Shown here piece after piece: positions 21,062 through 33,782 of a stretch of 64,000 bases of DNA. The stretch lies in assembly GCA_029582155.1 (NCBI GenBank), contig CM055895.1, positions 10,791,770-10,855,769 of the forward strand, given 5' to 3'. Both the position numbers and the translations under genes were made by a program. This DNA comes from Panopea generosa (lineage: Eukaryota > Mollusca > Bivalvia > Adapedonta > Hiatellidae). The notes under the pieces were generated by a model. That model was not told where the DNA came from, did not search any database, and saw only the letters and a list, made by a program, of their open reading frames with translations. Each line of letters starts with the position of its first letter. Positions within the stretch are counted from its first letter, which is position 1.

Positions 21062-22500
21062 GCATATACTACACACCTAACTATGCTGTCCACTGTACTG
21101 CCTACACCACAAACCTAACTATGCTGTCCACTGTACTGCCTACACAACAAACCTAACTGTGCTGTCCAATGTACCTGCCTACAATCACAAACCTAACTAT
21201 GCTGTCTACTGTACTGCCTACACCACAAACTTACTTATGCTGTCCACTGTATTGCCTACACAACAAACCTAACCATGCTGTCCACTGTACTGCCTAAATC
21301 ACAAACCTAACTATGCTGTCCACTGTACTGCCTACATCACAAACCTAACTATGCTGTCCACTGTATTGCCTACACCACAAACTTAACTTTGCTGTCCACT
21401 GTAATGCCTTCACCACAAACCTAACTATGCCGCTCACTGTACTGCCTACACCACAAACCTAACTATGCTGTCCACTGTACTGCCTACACCACAAACCTAA
21501 CTATGCTGTCCACTGTACTGCCTACACCACAAACCTTACTATGCTGTCCACTGTACTGCCTACATCACAAACACAACTATGCTGTCCACTGTACTGCCTA
21601 CACCACAAACCTAACTTTGCTGTCTACTGTACTGCCTACACCACAAACCTAACTATGCTGTTCACTGTATTGCCTACACAACAAACCTAACCATGCTGTC
21701 CACTGTACTGCCTAAACCACAAACCTAACTATGCTGTCCACTGTACTGCCTACATCACAAACCTAACTATGCTGTCCACTGTATTGCCTACACCACAAAC
21801 CTAACTTTGCTGTCCACTGTACTGCCTTCACCACAAACCTAACTATGCCGCTCACTGTACTGCCTACACCACAAACCTAACTATGCTGTCCACTGTACTG
21901 CCTACACCACAAACCTAACTATGCTGTCCACTGTACTGCCTACACCACAAACCTTACTATGCTGTCCACTGTACTGCCTACATCACAAACACAACTATGC
22001 TGTCCACTGTACTGCCTACACCACAAACCTAACTTTGCTGTCTACTGTACTGCCTACACCACAAACCTAACTATGCTGTTCACTGTACTGCCTACACCAC
22101 AAACCTAACTACGCTGTTCACATTACTGCCTATACCACAAACCTAATTTTACTGTCCACTGTACTGCCTACAAGCACAATCCTAACTATGCTGTCCACTG
22201 TACTGCCTACACCACACACCTTACTATGCTGTCCACTGTACTGCCTACAACCACAAACCTAACTATGCTGTTGACTGTACTGCCTACATCACACACCTAA
22301 CTATGCTGTCCACTGTACTGGTTATAACCACAATTCTTACTTTTCTATAAATTGTACTGACTATAACCACAAACCAATCTTTGTTGTTCACTGTACTGCC
22401 TACAACCACAATCTAAACTTTGCTGTGCTCTGTTCTGCCTAAATCACAAACGTCACTTTACTGTCCACTGTACTGCCTACACCACAAACCTAACGACACT
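21062..22500 (+). repeat. 38-bp satellite, CACCACAAAC subtype
   Basis: Units carry CTAACTATGCTGTCCACTGT then ACTGCCTACACCACAAAC, 38 bp in total. There is no long open frame because 38 is not a multiple of three. A higher-order repeat of 418 bp (11 units) is visible: the variant 'ATGCCGCTCACTG' starts at 21427 and again at 21845. Confidence 0.95.
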
Positions 22501-24765
22501 GTCCACAGTACTGCCTTAAACCACAATCCTAACTATGCTGTCCACTGTACTGCCTACAACCACAATCCTAACTATGCTGTCCACTGTACTGCCTACAACC
22601 ACAAACCTAACTATGCTGTCCACTGTACTGCCTACAACCACAATCCTAACTATGCTGTCCACTGTACTGCCTACAATCACAAACTAACCTTTGCTGTGCA
22701 CTGTACTGCCTAAATCACAAACCTCATTTTACTGTCCGCTGTACTGCCTACACCACAAACCTAGCTACGCTGCCACTGTACTTCCTACACCACAAACCTA
22801 CCTTTGCTGTCCACTGTACTGCCTTCACCACAAAATTAATTTTGCTATCTATTCTACTGCCTACACAACAAACATAACTATGCTGGCCACTGTACTGCCT
22901 GCATCGCAAACCTAATTGTCTTTCCACTGTACTGCCTACACCATAAACCTAACTTTACTGTCCACTCTACTACCTATAGCCACAATCCTAACTTTGCTAT
23001 CAACTGTACTGGTTATAACCACAATCCTAACTTTGCTGTCCATTGCACTGCCTACAACCACAATCCTAACTTTGCTGTCCATTGCACTGCCCACAACCAC
23101 AATCCTAACTTTGCTATCCACTTTACTGGTTATAACCACAATCCTAACTTTGCTGTCCATTGCACTGCCTATAATCGCACACATAACTTTACGTTCACTG
23201 TACTGCCTTCAACCACAAACCAATCTTTGCTGTCCACTCTACTGCCTACAACCACAATTTCTCCTTTGCTATCCACTGTACTGCCTACAATCACAAACCA
23301 ACCTTTGCTGTCCACTGTACTGCCTAAAACCACAATTCTAACTTTGCTGTCCATTATACTGTCTTCAACCACAATCCTAACTTTGTTGTCCACATTACTG
23401 CCTACAACCACAATCCTAACTATGCTGTCCACTGTACTGCCTACAATCACAAACCAACCTTTGCTGTCCACAGTATTGCCTACAACCAAAATCCTAACTA
23501 TGCTGTCCACTGTACTGCCTACAACCACAATCCTAACTTTGCTGTCCACTGTACTGCCAACAACCACAATCCTAACTTTGCTGTCCACTATTCTGCCTAC
23601 AACCACAATCCTAACTTTGCTGTCCACTGTATTGCCTACAAACACAATCCTAACTTTGCTGTCCACAGTACTGCCTACAACCACAATCCTAACTTTGCTA
23701 TCCACTGTATTTGTTATAACCACGATCCTAACATTGTTGTCCATTGCACTGCCTATAATCACAAACATAACTTTGCTGTCCACTGAACTGCCTATAACCA
23801 CAATTCTTACTTTGCTATCCATTGTACTGGCTATAATCACAATCCTAACTAGGCTGTCCACTGTACTGCCTACAACCACAATCCTAACTATGCTGTCCAA
23901 TGTACTGCCTACAAGCACAATCCTTACTTTGCTGTCCACTGTACTGCCTACAACCACAATCCTAACTATGCTGTCCACAGTACTGTTTACAACCACAATC
24001 CTAACTATGCTGTCCACTGTTCTGCCTACAATCAAATCCTAACTATGCTGTCCACTGTACTGCCTACAACCACAATCCTAACTATGCTGTCCACAGTACT
24101 GCCTACAACCACAATCCTAACTATGCTGTCCACTGTTCTGCCTACAATCACAATCCTAACTATGCTGTTCACTGTACTGCCTACAACCACAATCCTAACT
24201 ATGCTGTCCACTGTACTGCCCACAACCACAATCCTAACTATGCTGTCCACAGTACTGCCTACAACCACAATCCTAACTATGCTGTCCACTGTACTGCCTA
24301 CAACCACAATCCTAACTTTGCTGTCCACTGTACTGCCTACAACCACAATCCTAACTATGCTGTCCACAGTTATGCCTACAACCACAATCCTAACTATGCT
24401 GTCCACAGTACTGCCTACAACTACAATCCTAACTTTGCTGTCCACTGTACTACCTACAACCACAATCCTAACTATGCTGTCCACTGTATTGCCAAAAACC
24501 ACAATTCTAACTTTGCTGTCCACTGTACTGCCTACAACCACAATCCTAACTATGCTGTCCACTGTACTGCCTACAACCACAATCTTAACTTTGCTGTCCA
24601 CTGTAATGCCTACAATCACAAACCAACCTTTGCTGTGCACTGTACTGCCTAAATCAAAAGCCTAACTTTACTGTCCACTGTACTGTCTTCACCACAAACC
24701 TAACTATGCTGGCCACTGTACTGCCTGCACCACAAACATAATTTACTGTCCACTCTACTGTTACT
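22500..24765 (+). repeat. 39-bp satellite, CAACCACAATC subtype
   Basis: Units carry CTAACTATGCTGTCCACTGT then ACTGCCTACAACCACAATC, 39 bp in total. The extra base makes each unit 13 codons, so long open frames appear on both strands (up to 288 codons, 13-residue periods such as LSTVLPTTTILTM and VRIVVVGSTVDSI). These are judged by-products of the period, not genes. The last units (24640-24765) revert to a mixed type. Confidence 0.93.
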
Positions 24766-24925
24766 AATATTTATTTCACTTGAATTAGAGGTGTAAAACA
24801 TATGACAATGATATGCAATGGCGTTTATCAATCATTACGGAAACTGTTGCTGGGCCAGAATTTGAACTCATTATCACTGGATTTACAGTTAGACGCACTA
24901 TTAACTGAGCTACCCAGGCCCGCAA
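24765..24925 (-). mobile_element. SINE family A, 5' part
   Basis: The plus strand reads 'TATCAATCATTACGGAAACT', then a tRNA-like head complement with 'TTTGAACTCATTATCACTGG' and 'ACTGAGCTACCCAGGCCC'. It abuts the satellite; the 3' part is absent. Confidence 0.7.
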
Positions 24926-25149
24926 TTAAAAAAAAACAGATACAGGACTATAGCCAATTTAAACCTGCTGAAGGGATTAAGGTTTTGAAATATCAGTAGA
25001 AATACTAAAGAATTATATTTTGATTTTCTCTGCTGCTAGAAATACTATGATGAAACAGGTAATTCTCATTTTATCTTAATTATATTTCAGCAATTTGTAA
25101 TCATGTTGATGTATGAAGCATTGACTTTTCATAGCAGCTTAGATTAAGT

Positions 25150-25545
25150 CCTTGAAAGGGAGTGTTTCATGGTAAAATGCTATAAATGTCTTAAACAAAT
25201 AAAATAGTTAACAAAATGGATAAAAAGCATCTCATTATCATTAATAAATATAATTCGAATGGTTTAGTATGTAAAATCTACCAAAACGTGACAAAATCAA
25301 TATGTATATTTGGAGTAGCAAACTTGAAATGAAATCCCCAATCTAGAAATAGACAGCCCTTAAATTGATATTGTATGACAACCTTCGCATCGTCTTCTGA
25401 CTTTTCAATTGATTATTTTGACATGTTAAAATAGATATCATTTGGCAATACGGGGTCAATTAGTATATATAGGCAAGTTATATTGAAAAAAATGTTTTTA
25501 GTCAATTTTAAAATTTTATATACATTTTAAAGGGTCTTTAAACGT
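25150..25545 (+). mobile_element. TTAA-type MITE relative without Helitron
   Basis: It matches 2545-3145 and 5063-5100 in pieces, for example 'AAAATGGATAAAAAGCATCT', 'AGTATATATAGGCA' and 'TTGAAAAAAATGTTTTTAGT'. Across the position of the Helitron it reads straight through (about 25466-25490), giving an empty-site comparison. Confidence 0.75.
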
Positions 25546-25689
25546 CCATAACACACCAGAAGGGGCCATGCAGTGGACAAATTTATGAATTTTCAAAAAA
25601 AATTTTTATAAAGAACTGACCTGTCATATTTGCCCAAATAATTAGGGTGTTACACATTCTTTCAATTATTCAAATATTTCACGTACTGA

Positions 25690-25775
25690 TGCCACGGATT
25701 AAAGGGAGAATCAAACCTACGACCCTCCGTTCCAAAACCTGATGATCTACCACTAGTCCATGAACTCCCCACGAT
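25690..25775 (-). mobile_element. tRNA-like SINE head fragment
   Basis: 'GAATCAAACCTACGACCCTC' and 'GATGATCTACCACTAGTCCA' are complements of B-box and A-box regions. The body is not recognised. Confidence 0.45.
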
Positions 25776-25779
25776 GGCT

Positions 25780-27070
25780 GACTCATTTTGAGAGTCCTGT
25801 TTCTTCCTCGTATCTGTCAAATAATTTGGCTACGCCCATTTATTTCTGTAAATTTTCGTTAACATTTCCATGTACGGGCAGTGCAAAATCATTTATAAAT
25901 GTTATCTATATAAAATTTTAAGTGTCTAACTATCGACTTTACAACATAGGCTCTGTAAATAGACATTTCTGTCGCGTTCTTGTTGTTTCATCTTCGAGGA
26001 GATGTAGATCTATATTCATTGATGTTATTATGTCATTGTTTGAGAAGCAGACGTTCTTTTGTGAAATATGGGTACGCAAGCTAAGAATTATTAATTTTAT
26101 AAACATTTTTTTAATTGAAACATACATTATTAAAACTTACACCAGATATATGCAAGTATATCTATGTTAAATGTCACCATGTAAACTTGAGAATAACGTC
26201 TGTATTTTTTGCATCGAATTGTCTCCATACTGTTTCACCAACAGTTTACTTTAATACTTAACTTTGTTTTGACTGGTTATATATTTTTTATATAAAATAT
26301 CAATGAAACCATGCAGTTCTACTTGAATCAGTCTAAAATCATGATCACCTGGTTAGATTTCTTTTCTTAGACTTGCGTTTTGAAGTATTTAGATATCATG
26401 CTGGTGAAACATGAGACTGGTTGCATGCGAAAGTACTGCATATATGCTCAGTGATTCATAATGTAGTTTTGATATTCCTCAATCTATACAGCTGACTGAT
26501 ATGTACATATAACAGAAATCGAAATTATCATATTTTCATAAAACACAATTGGACTTAACATAAGTAATGGAATGTTAATAACAACAGAATACAATGTTCA
26601 TAATGTAATTGTTTTATTTTACCTTTTTGTTAGAATGAATAACATGCCTATAACTATGCTTGAACTATGTCAAATATTTGTCATCCACATCATACACGGA
26701 AACATAACAAATCAATTGAGCTAATTCTGCTTGATTATTTTTCAATGATCTATTGTGAAAATGTAGCAATTTCACTTAATTTACAATTTACATATTTTGA
26801 AACAAATGAACACATTTTGCATTATACAACTATCATAGTCACATGTATAATTACAATTTATAATTAAATCTTAAAGTAAAAGTTGACTTCAAACAAAATG
26901 TATTCACATCTCGATTTCCAAGCATAATTGTTTTCTAAATTCACAACTCTGACATGATGCTTTCAAAATATTCCAAACATACCAATAATGCCATTCAAAT
27001 TACAAAAAGCATTAAAAGTGGTAAATACATTTAAAAACAAACAGATAACAAAGATAAACAAAGATAATTT
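25780..27070. other. No gene seen
   Basis: AT-rich unique sequence. Short open frames at 25922-26170 and 26667-26867 show no domain or splice support. Confidence 0.4.
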
Positions 27071-27074
27071 TTTC

Positions 27075-27385
27075 ACCATCGTAGTTGCGCGTTTTCACCA
27101 TCGTTGTTTCGCGTTTTCACCATCGTTGTTTCGACTTTTCACCATCGTAGTTGCGCGTTTTCACCATCGTAGTTTCGTTGTTTCAACTTTTCACCATCGT
27201 AGTTTCGCGTTTTCACCATCGTTGTTTCGCGTTTTCACCATCGTAGTTTCGACTTTTCACCGTCGTTGTTTCGCGTTTTCACCACCGTAGTTTCGACTTT
27301 TCACCATCGTAGTTGCGACTTTTCATTATCGTTGTTTCGTTGTTTCGACTTGTCACCATCGTAGTTTCGTTGTTTCGTTGGCATC
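27075..27385. repeat. 22-bp minisatellite 'TTTTCACCATCGTWGTTTCG'
   Basis: About 14 units with TTGCGCG, TTTCGCG and TTTCGAC variants, some shortened to TTTCGTTG. It gives a spurious histidine/phenylalanine-rich frame. Confidence 0.95.
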
Positions 27386-27930
27386 AAAATGATGCTAATA
27401 ATCAAACAAACTAATAACTTACCTATCTATATAATAATTTACAGCTTAACAAAATTAGATATCTATTAAATATAAAAAAAAAACCTTCTTAACAATAACT
27501 TTACTATAAGTTTTTCAAAACATCACCACAGTAGCCTGACATTGTTCCACTCCGAGATTATCCCGTAAACTGTTCACATTCACAGTGTATTAAAATATGG
27601 TAATGCTGGCAGAGTTTCTGTACAAACATTCATAATCCTGCTGATTTCCACATCTACAAAGTAAATATCTGAAATATCCCTCAATCATTTTTAATTTTAC
27701 TTACAGGGAATAAACTTACACAACACAGAGCAAATGACGGATCGAACAACATCCCCCGATTTTCAATAAACTGTGTCATAATAAAATAATTACCTTAAGA
27801 ATACTACCACTTACTGTAATTTCGACGGCTGTTTCCTGTCAAATGTACGACCTGAAGCTGGTCACACTGTTTTACGGGAACCACCGACGGAGGTTAAAGT
27901 GACAGTTTCCCAGGCCGAAGAACAAGAACA
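27386..27930. other. No gene seen
   Basis: AT-rich sequence between a minisatellite and a SINE, with no recognisable exon. Confidence 0.4.
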
Positions 27931-27939
27931 TTTTTTTAA

Positions 27940-28110
27940 CGGGGTTTAGTGCAATTTTCAACACATTTCAGATCATCTATCCAGTTTTATCGGTGGAGGA
28001 AGACCCTAGAACCTCAAAACCCTCGTCCTTCCGCAAGTAGCTGACAAACTTTCTCATATACAGCTTTTGGAGCGAGTGGGACTCGAACCTCCGACCTTAG
28101 AAATAATAAA
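27940..28110 (-). mobile_element. SINE family B body and B box, inverted half
   Basis: The plus strand reads 'TTTTATCGGTGGAGGAAGAC', 'CCGCAAGTAGCTGACAAA', 'TTTTGGAGCGAGTGGGACT' and 'CGAACCTCCGACCTTA', the complement of the family B body and tRNA B box. The head continues on the opposite strand at 28160. Confidence 0.6.
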
Positions 28111-28159
28111 TAATTTACATCTACCTCTTGGTACGTATATCCCAGCATAATTCATTATA

Positions 28160-28225
28160 TTTGGGGTCCTCCGTGGCCGAGCGTTCCAAGGCGCCGTCTC
28201 AAGGTCACTCGCCTCTTTTTTATAT
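28160..28225 (+). mobile_element. SINE family B tRNA-like head in opposite orientation
   Basis: 'CCGTGGCCGAGCGTTCCAAG' then 'GCGCCGTCTCAAGGTCACTC' resembles a Leu/Ser-type tRNA head and matches 54985-55040. It ends in TTTTTT, a Pol III stop. Together with 27940-28110 it suggests an inversion within or between copies. Confidence 0.55.
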
Positions 28226-28229
28226 AAAA

Positions 28230-29155
28230 AAGAAGTCAGAGAAGTCAGTCTCAAAGTTCAATTATGCATTTAAAAACGTTTCATCTCCAGTTTATATTAT
28301 GTATTTCACGATGGGGAAGCTCCGTGACTTTATGCTATGGAGTGGTGCAATATATCGGAGGCAAAGTGCCCGCTTCAGGTAACTTTTTTGTCGATAACTT
28401 TCTTAATATTTCGTGAAAATGACGTGGTGATCTCTACATGTACATTGTAAAAATGATACATTTAGACAAACACATTATTAAAAATAGATAGAAGTCAATA
28501 TTTTATATATAAATTAGATATATCCAACATTTTGAAAATAAAAACATTCATTGTACAGCTATTATTTATTAGTATTAACATGTATTTTGCTTTTTTACCT
28601 AAATAGTAGAGTTATATATTTTTCATTTTTAGTGTGTGTTATACGATGGATTGATGATAAATTTTAAGGAAAAAAATGGGGAAAAAGAGAGAAAGAAATC
28701 AGATGGGGTGGGGGAACTAACCAAGGTCCGTAACTCGTGTCTGTGACGTATACACATTTGAGGGCCTCGTGGACAACTGACTTTGTAGAATTACGTCAAT
28801 CATTAAATCACTTGAAGACTTTACTTTATCTTTATATTTTAGGTAACATGTTCCAATTGACATGAACGCTTCCTGATCATATTATGGCCATACCAAAACC
28901 AGGCCCTATTCCTGTTCATCATTTCCATCACAAGTAAACATACATGATTTATGCATTGAAATGCTCTTCACTCCGTTCTGGTCTAATGCTACCTGCACAA
29001 TTAACTAGAAAATATGAAATCAACAACGATGATGGTCACCCAATTAGTTCAAATACCAATGGGCCCATTTTAAAAGAAACACAAATAAACAAACAAAATA
29101 TAATGAAAAACAAAAGAAACGCTTCCACCACATTAATACACACAACCCATTCAGA
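28230..29155. other. No gene seen
   Basis: AT-rich. The open frame starting at 28944 owes its length to the trinucleotide repeat that follows. Confidence 0.4.
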
Positions 29156-29283
29156 AAAACTACTACTACTACTACTACACTACTACTACTACTACTGCTG
29201 CTGCTGCTACTACTACTACTACTTCTACTACACTACTATTACTACTACTACTACTATTACTACTACTACTACTACTACTACTA
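29156..29283. repeat. (ACT)n/(GCT)n trinucleotide microsatellite
   Basis: ACT units with a short GCT block at about 29196-29207 and TTACT interruptions. Confidence 0.95.
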
Positions 29284-29289
29284 AAGGTG

Positions 29290-31985
29290 AAGAAGGAGAA
29301 GATGAGTGTACCGTCACATTAATACACCCAACCGATTTCGAAACGCAAAGGTTGTACAATGATGAGTTTAGCAGTGTTAACACCATTCATTTTTTTTAAT
29401 TTCGTACACAACAATAACAATAAAACGCAGAATCTGTGCAAATTTCACTGATATGTCGCAATAACTAGGCACAAAGCAACGTCTTGGATACCATCGGTGC
29501 TTCATGTCAAATTTACACACCAATACCGCGTACATGCTCCCCTGATCCCCACTTGCAAAACAGGCTACACGTGCAAAAGTCTTATTACTGAACATAATTT
29601 AATATATCATTTTCATTTAAAGACAACACCCTCCTTTTCATCCTACTAGGTCTTTTACTAGTGTAAAATGATTAAGTGACAATTTTATGGCGGGAAATCG
29701 GCGTAAAGTTGGAGGAGATGGTGGAGCTGTTTGAAAGATGTGTAACGCTTGAGGGAAAAACTTTTTCCTAAGGTTCATCATGCATGTGGTCATTTTTGTT
29801 CGATTGTTACTGAATCTCTTGTCAATATATTTAAATCATGTTACGATGTTGTAACCATTTACTGTAAAGAAAATCTGATAATGGCTATTATGAGCTGTAT
29901 AAGAGACATGATGTTTTATTTGTAAACCAATGCACAAAGAAGAACCATCAGTTACCTGAAATGCGTATGACATGGGTTAGTGACAGTCAATACCCCTTTA
30001 CACGTATGTCTTCTGTTTATTAGGCTTACCATTTAAACAGTCTTACAGAATAGTATTTTCAAAGTATACTAGAATAAGGCATTGTTATTAATTGCGATAT
30101 CGAAATTTGTAACCAGATTAATATGCTTATTCTAATGTTAATCAAACGTATTGACGATATCAATGTATATTATATACTGTTCAGATAGCACCATTATCAC
30201 TCGAGTTATGTCCCTCAATTAATCGAAAGTGTCGAAACTGGCAATGTACACTCAGAAACAAAGGCATTTATATTCCGATCGTGGTAACGTATCCATGCAT
30301 TTCAAAAGTATTAATTACTTAAATACTACAACCAGTAAAAACTACGGGGGAACGATACAAGCACATAACCTTTTTTAATATATTAGAATTTAAAATTTAC
30401 CGTGACAGTTGAACATGTGATATACATAATAATCAATGTAGTCAATTAGTTAATACGCCAGGCTAAATTGTATCCGAGAAACGATTCAGGATTATACCAT
30501 GTTGCAATTTAAGTAAGTGCGAAACGGGACGCTTGGACCTTTTGATAAAGTATACCTGAATGCCTGTGCTATATTTTCAGATTATCATTCATATTAACAT
30601 GCCATGAATATGATATACCTAAACCATCGTTAAAATTGCAAAATATAGTTGAAAGGGAATGGCCGTATCTAATGTTGAAAGAACTTGCGGGCAGACCATT
30701 TTTCCTTAAATTGTATTTAACTTATATGCATGATATATATTGTAATATGTGATTATATGGCAAAAAACTATGTTTAAAATATAAACTATATTTTCAGATG
30801 AGGCCAAAATCATTCTCTTTACAAGAAATCCCCCAAAAAAGTACATAATCGCAGTGCGAGAGACAAACTGTTATTTACATCGGAAAAGGTAGAGAGTACT
30901 AAAAAGGCGCGATTTACCTCACCCCAACCACCGACAATATCCTCAGGCAAAAGGATTAGAATTAGGCCGTCATTCCGCTATGGCACAAACATAAATATTC
31001 ACCACTGTGTCTCACTGATGAATTTAAGTCTTTCAACCATTTACTAAAAGTTTGCCCGCTTCCAAACGAAATTATGTACTCAGTGGAGGAAATTTTGATT
31101 TTATGTACATAATTTCAGAAAAGGTGTTAACTGAACATTTATGAAAGTGACCGTGTGTCCCTTTATGTAAACGCCCAAAGTGAAATAAAGTTAGTTCAGT
31201 GGTCAATCGTGATTGTTTGATTTTAAGGTCTTAAACTAATCAACGACTACAAAAATATCTTCTTTATTTATAGACTCGATTGAGGATAGAAGAATACAAG
31301 ATACAAGAAACATTATTTTGTGTCAGATGTACACATATAAAACACTATCTGTAAAGCTATTTGCCGCCGATAACAAAGATACATAACATGTTAACATTTT
31401 TTTTACTTACATGCATATAGCATATTAAGCATACACGCACATGCACACGCACACACACGCACATGCACACGCACACATACACACACACACACACTGTTTG
31501 GATTTACAATGTTAAATAGCTCTATAAACTTTTAAATATGAATATGTACATTAGAATTTATTTAGATAAAATCTCCTATCGTCATGAAACAGTGACCATA
31601 CTAAATGATAATATGAAACTCATCACCAATATCATTACAGTTAAAGGTACATTTTCGTTAATGTGTAGGCACATTTCTCCAATTGCCTACTTCTCTAGGA
31701 AAGATATGATATCTCGTTATAAATGCAAGTAGTCGTTTACAGTTATATGAAGGCAGTAACTTAATGTATACGCTTTGTTTATAATTTGTTTTATAAAGTT
31801 ATATATATATATATATTCGTATTAGAAGTTCTACTTATTTCATAATTCCAATTTTGTATGTAAAATCTCGTTTTTGATAGGAAGATTTAACAAACCATTT
31901 TCCACTTCGAAAACGCCGATTGCCTGTCTCAAATTCCAGAATATCCAGATGAACATAATATACGTTTGACATTTTCTATCCATTA
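29290..31985. other. No gene seen
   Basis: AT-rich unique sequence with a CA-rich stretch (31430-31495) and a TA run (31800-31815). No supported exon on either strand. Confidence 0.4.
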
Positions 31986-31989
31986 ACAA

Positions 31990-33525
31990 AACTATCTAAA
32001 TAAAGTTCGTATAGTAAAATATATAGTTTACATGAAATTTTGTTGTTGTTTCACTGTACATATTTTCACGAAGTCTTGTCCAATATGCAATAATTTTATT
32101 ATTAATATCAACAGATAGTGTTATGGCTCCATTTTCACCATAAATCATGTACGATGAGGTGGCTTTTTTAAAATGGAAAATATATTTGTAAAATATTAGT
32201 TGGATTCTTTCTAGAACATCTAGGTTTCCAAAGCCCCACATTTCCCAGCCATGTAAATGTATCGGTTTAACTGTTGTTTTTTTTCTCAAAGATTTGTATA
32301 TCATATGTAAATGATAATGTTTTAATATTTTTCAATAAACTAAACATTGCTTTATTAGCTTGATCTACAATATATTTCTTTGTTTTAATGAATGATCCAG
32401 TTTTTATAAAGAAGATACCCAGATATTTCTATTCATTTACTATTTCTAGAATTGTATCTCCAATTTTGAACACTTAATTTTGTAAATGATTTCCTTTACT
32501 GAAAATTACGATTTTCGTTTTACTGACATTTATGTTAAGCTTCCAAATGTCACAATAAATTTTGGAATTATCAAGAGCAGTCTGGAGATCATGCTCGTTG
32601 TCACTAAAAATTACTGTGTCATCGGCGTAAAGAAGAATGAATAGATTAAGAAACATACGTGCATCCTCTAGTTCCGTTTGTCTAGAAATGCTATTTACAC
32701 CTCTGGTACTCAAATATTCTTCAAGATCATTTAAAAATGTGGTAAATAAGAAAGGAGGGAGGTTTTCACCCTGACGAACTCCTACCAAACATTCAAAATA
32801 TGGAGAATTGTTTTTGTCGTTGTATGGTGTTTAGCGTCGCTTTCAACAATTTTTCAGTCATATCGCGACGGTGTCTACTTGAGACAGTATTCTAAGCGCT
32901 GTCACACTGGAGTATCATGCCGCAGACACATGGAATGATACCCCACCCAGTCACATTATACTGACACCGGGCCGACCAGACCTAGAACTCTCCTCTAACT
33001 GTTGAGCGTCAAGCGAGGAAGCTTCTAGTACCATTTTTAAAGTATTTTGTATGACCCGCCCGGGGATTAAACCCACGACCTTCCGCATGCGAGGCGGACG
33101 CTCTACCACTAGACCACGCCGCGGTTAAATATGGAGAAGTTCCCTCATTTGTAATAAAACTTTTGATTTCATATTGTCATATAAGTTATATATTATGTTG
33201 AAACATTTTCCGTTGACGTTTGAATTGTAAAATTTTCTCCATAGGCAGATTCTAGAAACAGAATCTAAAGCCTGTTTAAAGTCGTCAAAGTATTGTAATA
33301 ATTTCTTTAACCTGAATGCACTATGTCTATTAAACATTTTCAAATAAATAGATTATCTGGCGTAGAAAATTTCTTTTGAAACCCCGCCGCTGTTTCGTGT
33401 ATAAGATTTTGAGTATCAGCATACTTACTTAGTCGTGAAGTTAAAATGGAGGTAAAAGGTTTTCCGAAACAGCTAATTAAAGAGATACTATGTCTATAGG
33501 ATATGCTAAACCTTTGTCGTTATTC
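31990..33525 (-). pseudogene. Decayed non-LTR retrotransposon reverse transcriptase, copy 1, split by a SINE
   Basis: Minus-strand fragments read in LINE order: DKGLAYPIDIVSL with SCFGKPFTSI (33515-33450), AAGFQKKFSTPDN (near 33370), DFKQALDSVSR (33280), then the SINE, then GVRQGENLPPFLF (32783), LLYADDTVIFSDN (32625; YADD catalytic motif intact) and KLNINVSKTKIVIFSKG (32530). A C-terminal HGWEMWGFGNLDVLERIQL follows (32240). Several frame changes and stops make it non-functional. It resembles the copy at 42050-43240. The 5' half with the endonuclease is not present. Confidence 0.88.
32808..33126 (-). mobile_element. tRNA-derived SINE inserted in the LINE, 12-bp target duplication
   Basis: AAATATGGAGAA at 32796-32807 and 33127-33138 is a perfect target-site duplication around a 319-bp element. 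On the minus strand the head has A box TGGTCTAGTGGTAGAGC, an intact five-pair anticodon stem (TCCGC/GCGGA) with CGC in anticodon position, and B box GGGTTTAATCC. The central part is shared with 44125-44225. The 3' end has 'TTGAAAGCGACGCTAAAC', a type of tail common in invertebrate SINEs. Named family not assigned. Confidence 0.9.
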
Positions 33526-33681
33526 CGCAGATCTAATTCAAACATTAGCGACAATACATATTGACGATACACAACGGTATTTTGCACCAGATATGATCCA
33601 GATAGTCACATTTTATGTTAAATATTGTAATCATACCAGTGTTTTAATTGTTAAACTAATGTTGTACTGTGTAGATGAATT

Positions 33682-33712
<31 letters not shown>

Positions 33713-33782
33713 AAGGGGGGGCTGATGGGAGATTGAATATTTTCAAAGGAGTCGTTATTAAATGAGCTGGGTAATGAATCCA
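33526..33782. other. Short spacer with G homopolymer
   Basis: A run of about 27 G with a short AA break lies at 33685-33720. Length in such runs is unreliable in assemblies. Confidence 0.8.

Noticed and set aside
23169..24665. Long open frames (up to 288 codons) on both strands
   Set aside because: They are the exact translation of a 39-bp satellite, open on both strands at once, with no start context, splice signal or domain.
26667..27290. Open frames of 66-100 codons around the 22-bp minisatellite
   Set aside because: AT-rich chance frames and translation of the minisatellite.
28944..29399. 151-codon open frame
   Set aside because: A third of it is a trinucleotide microsatellite and the rest shows no domain or splice support.
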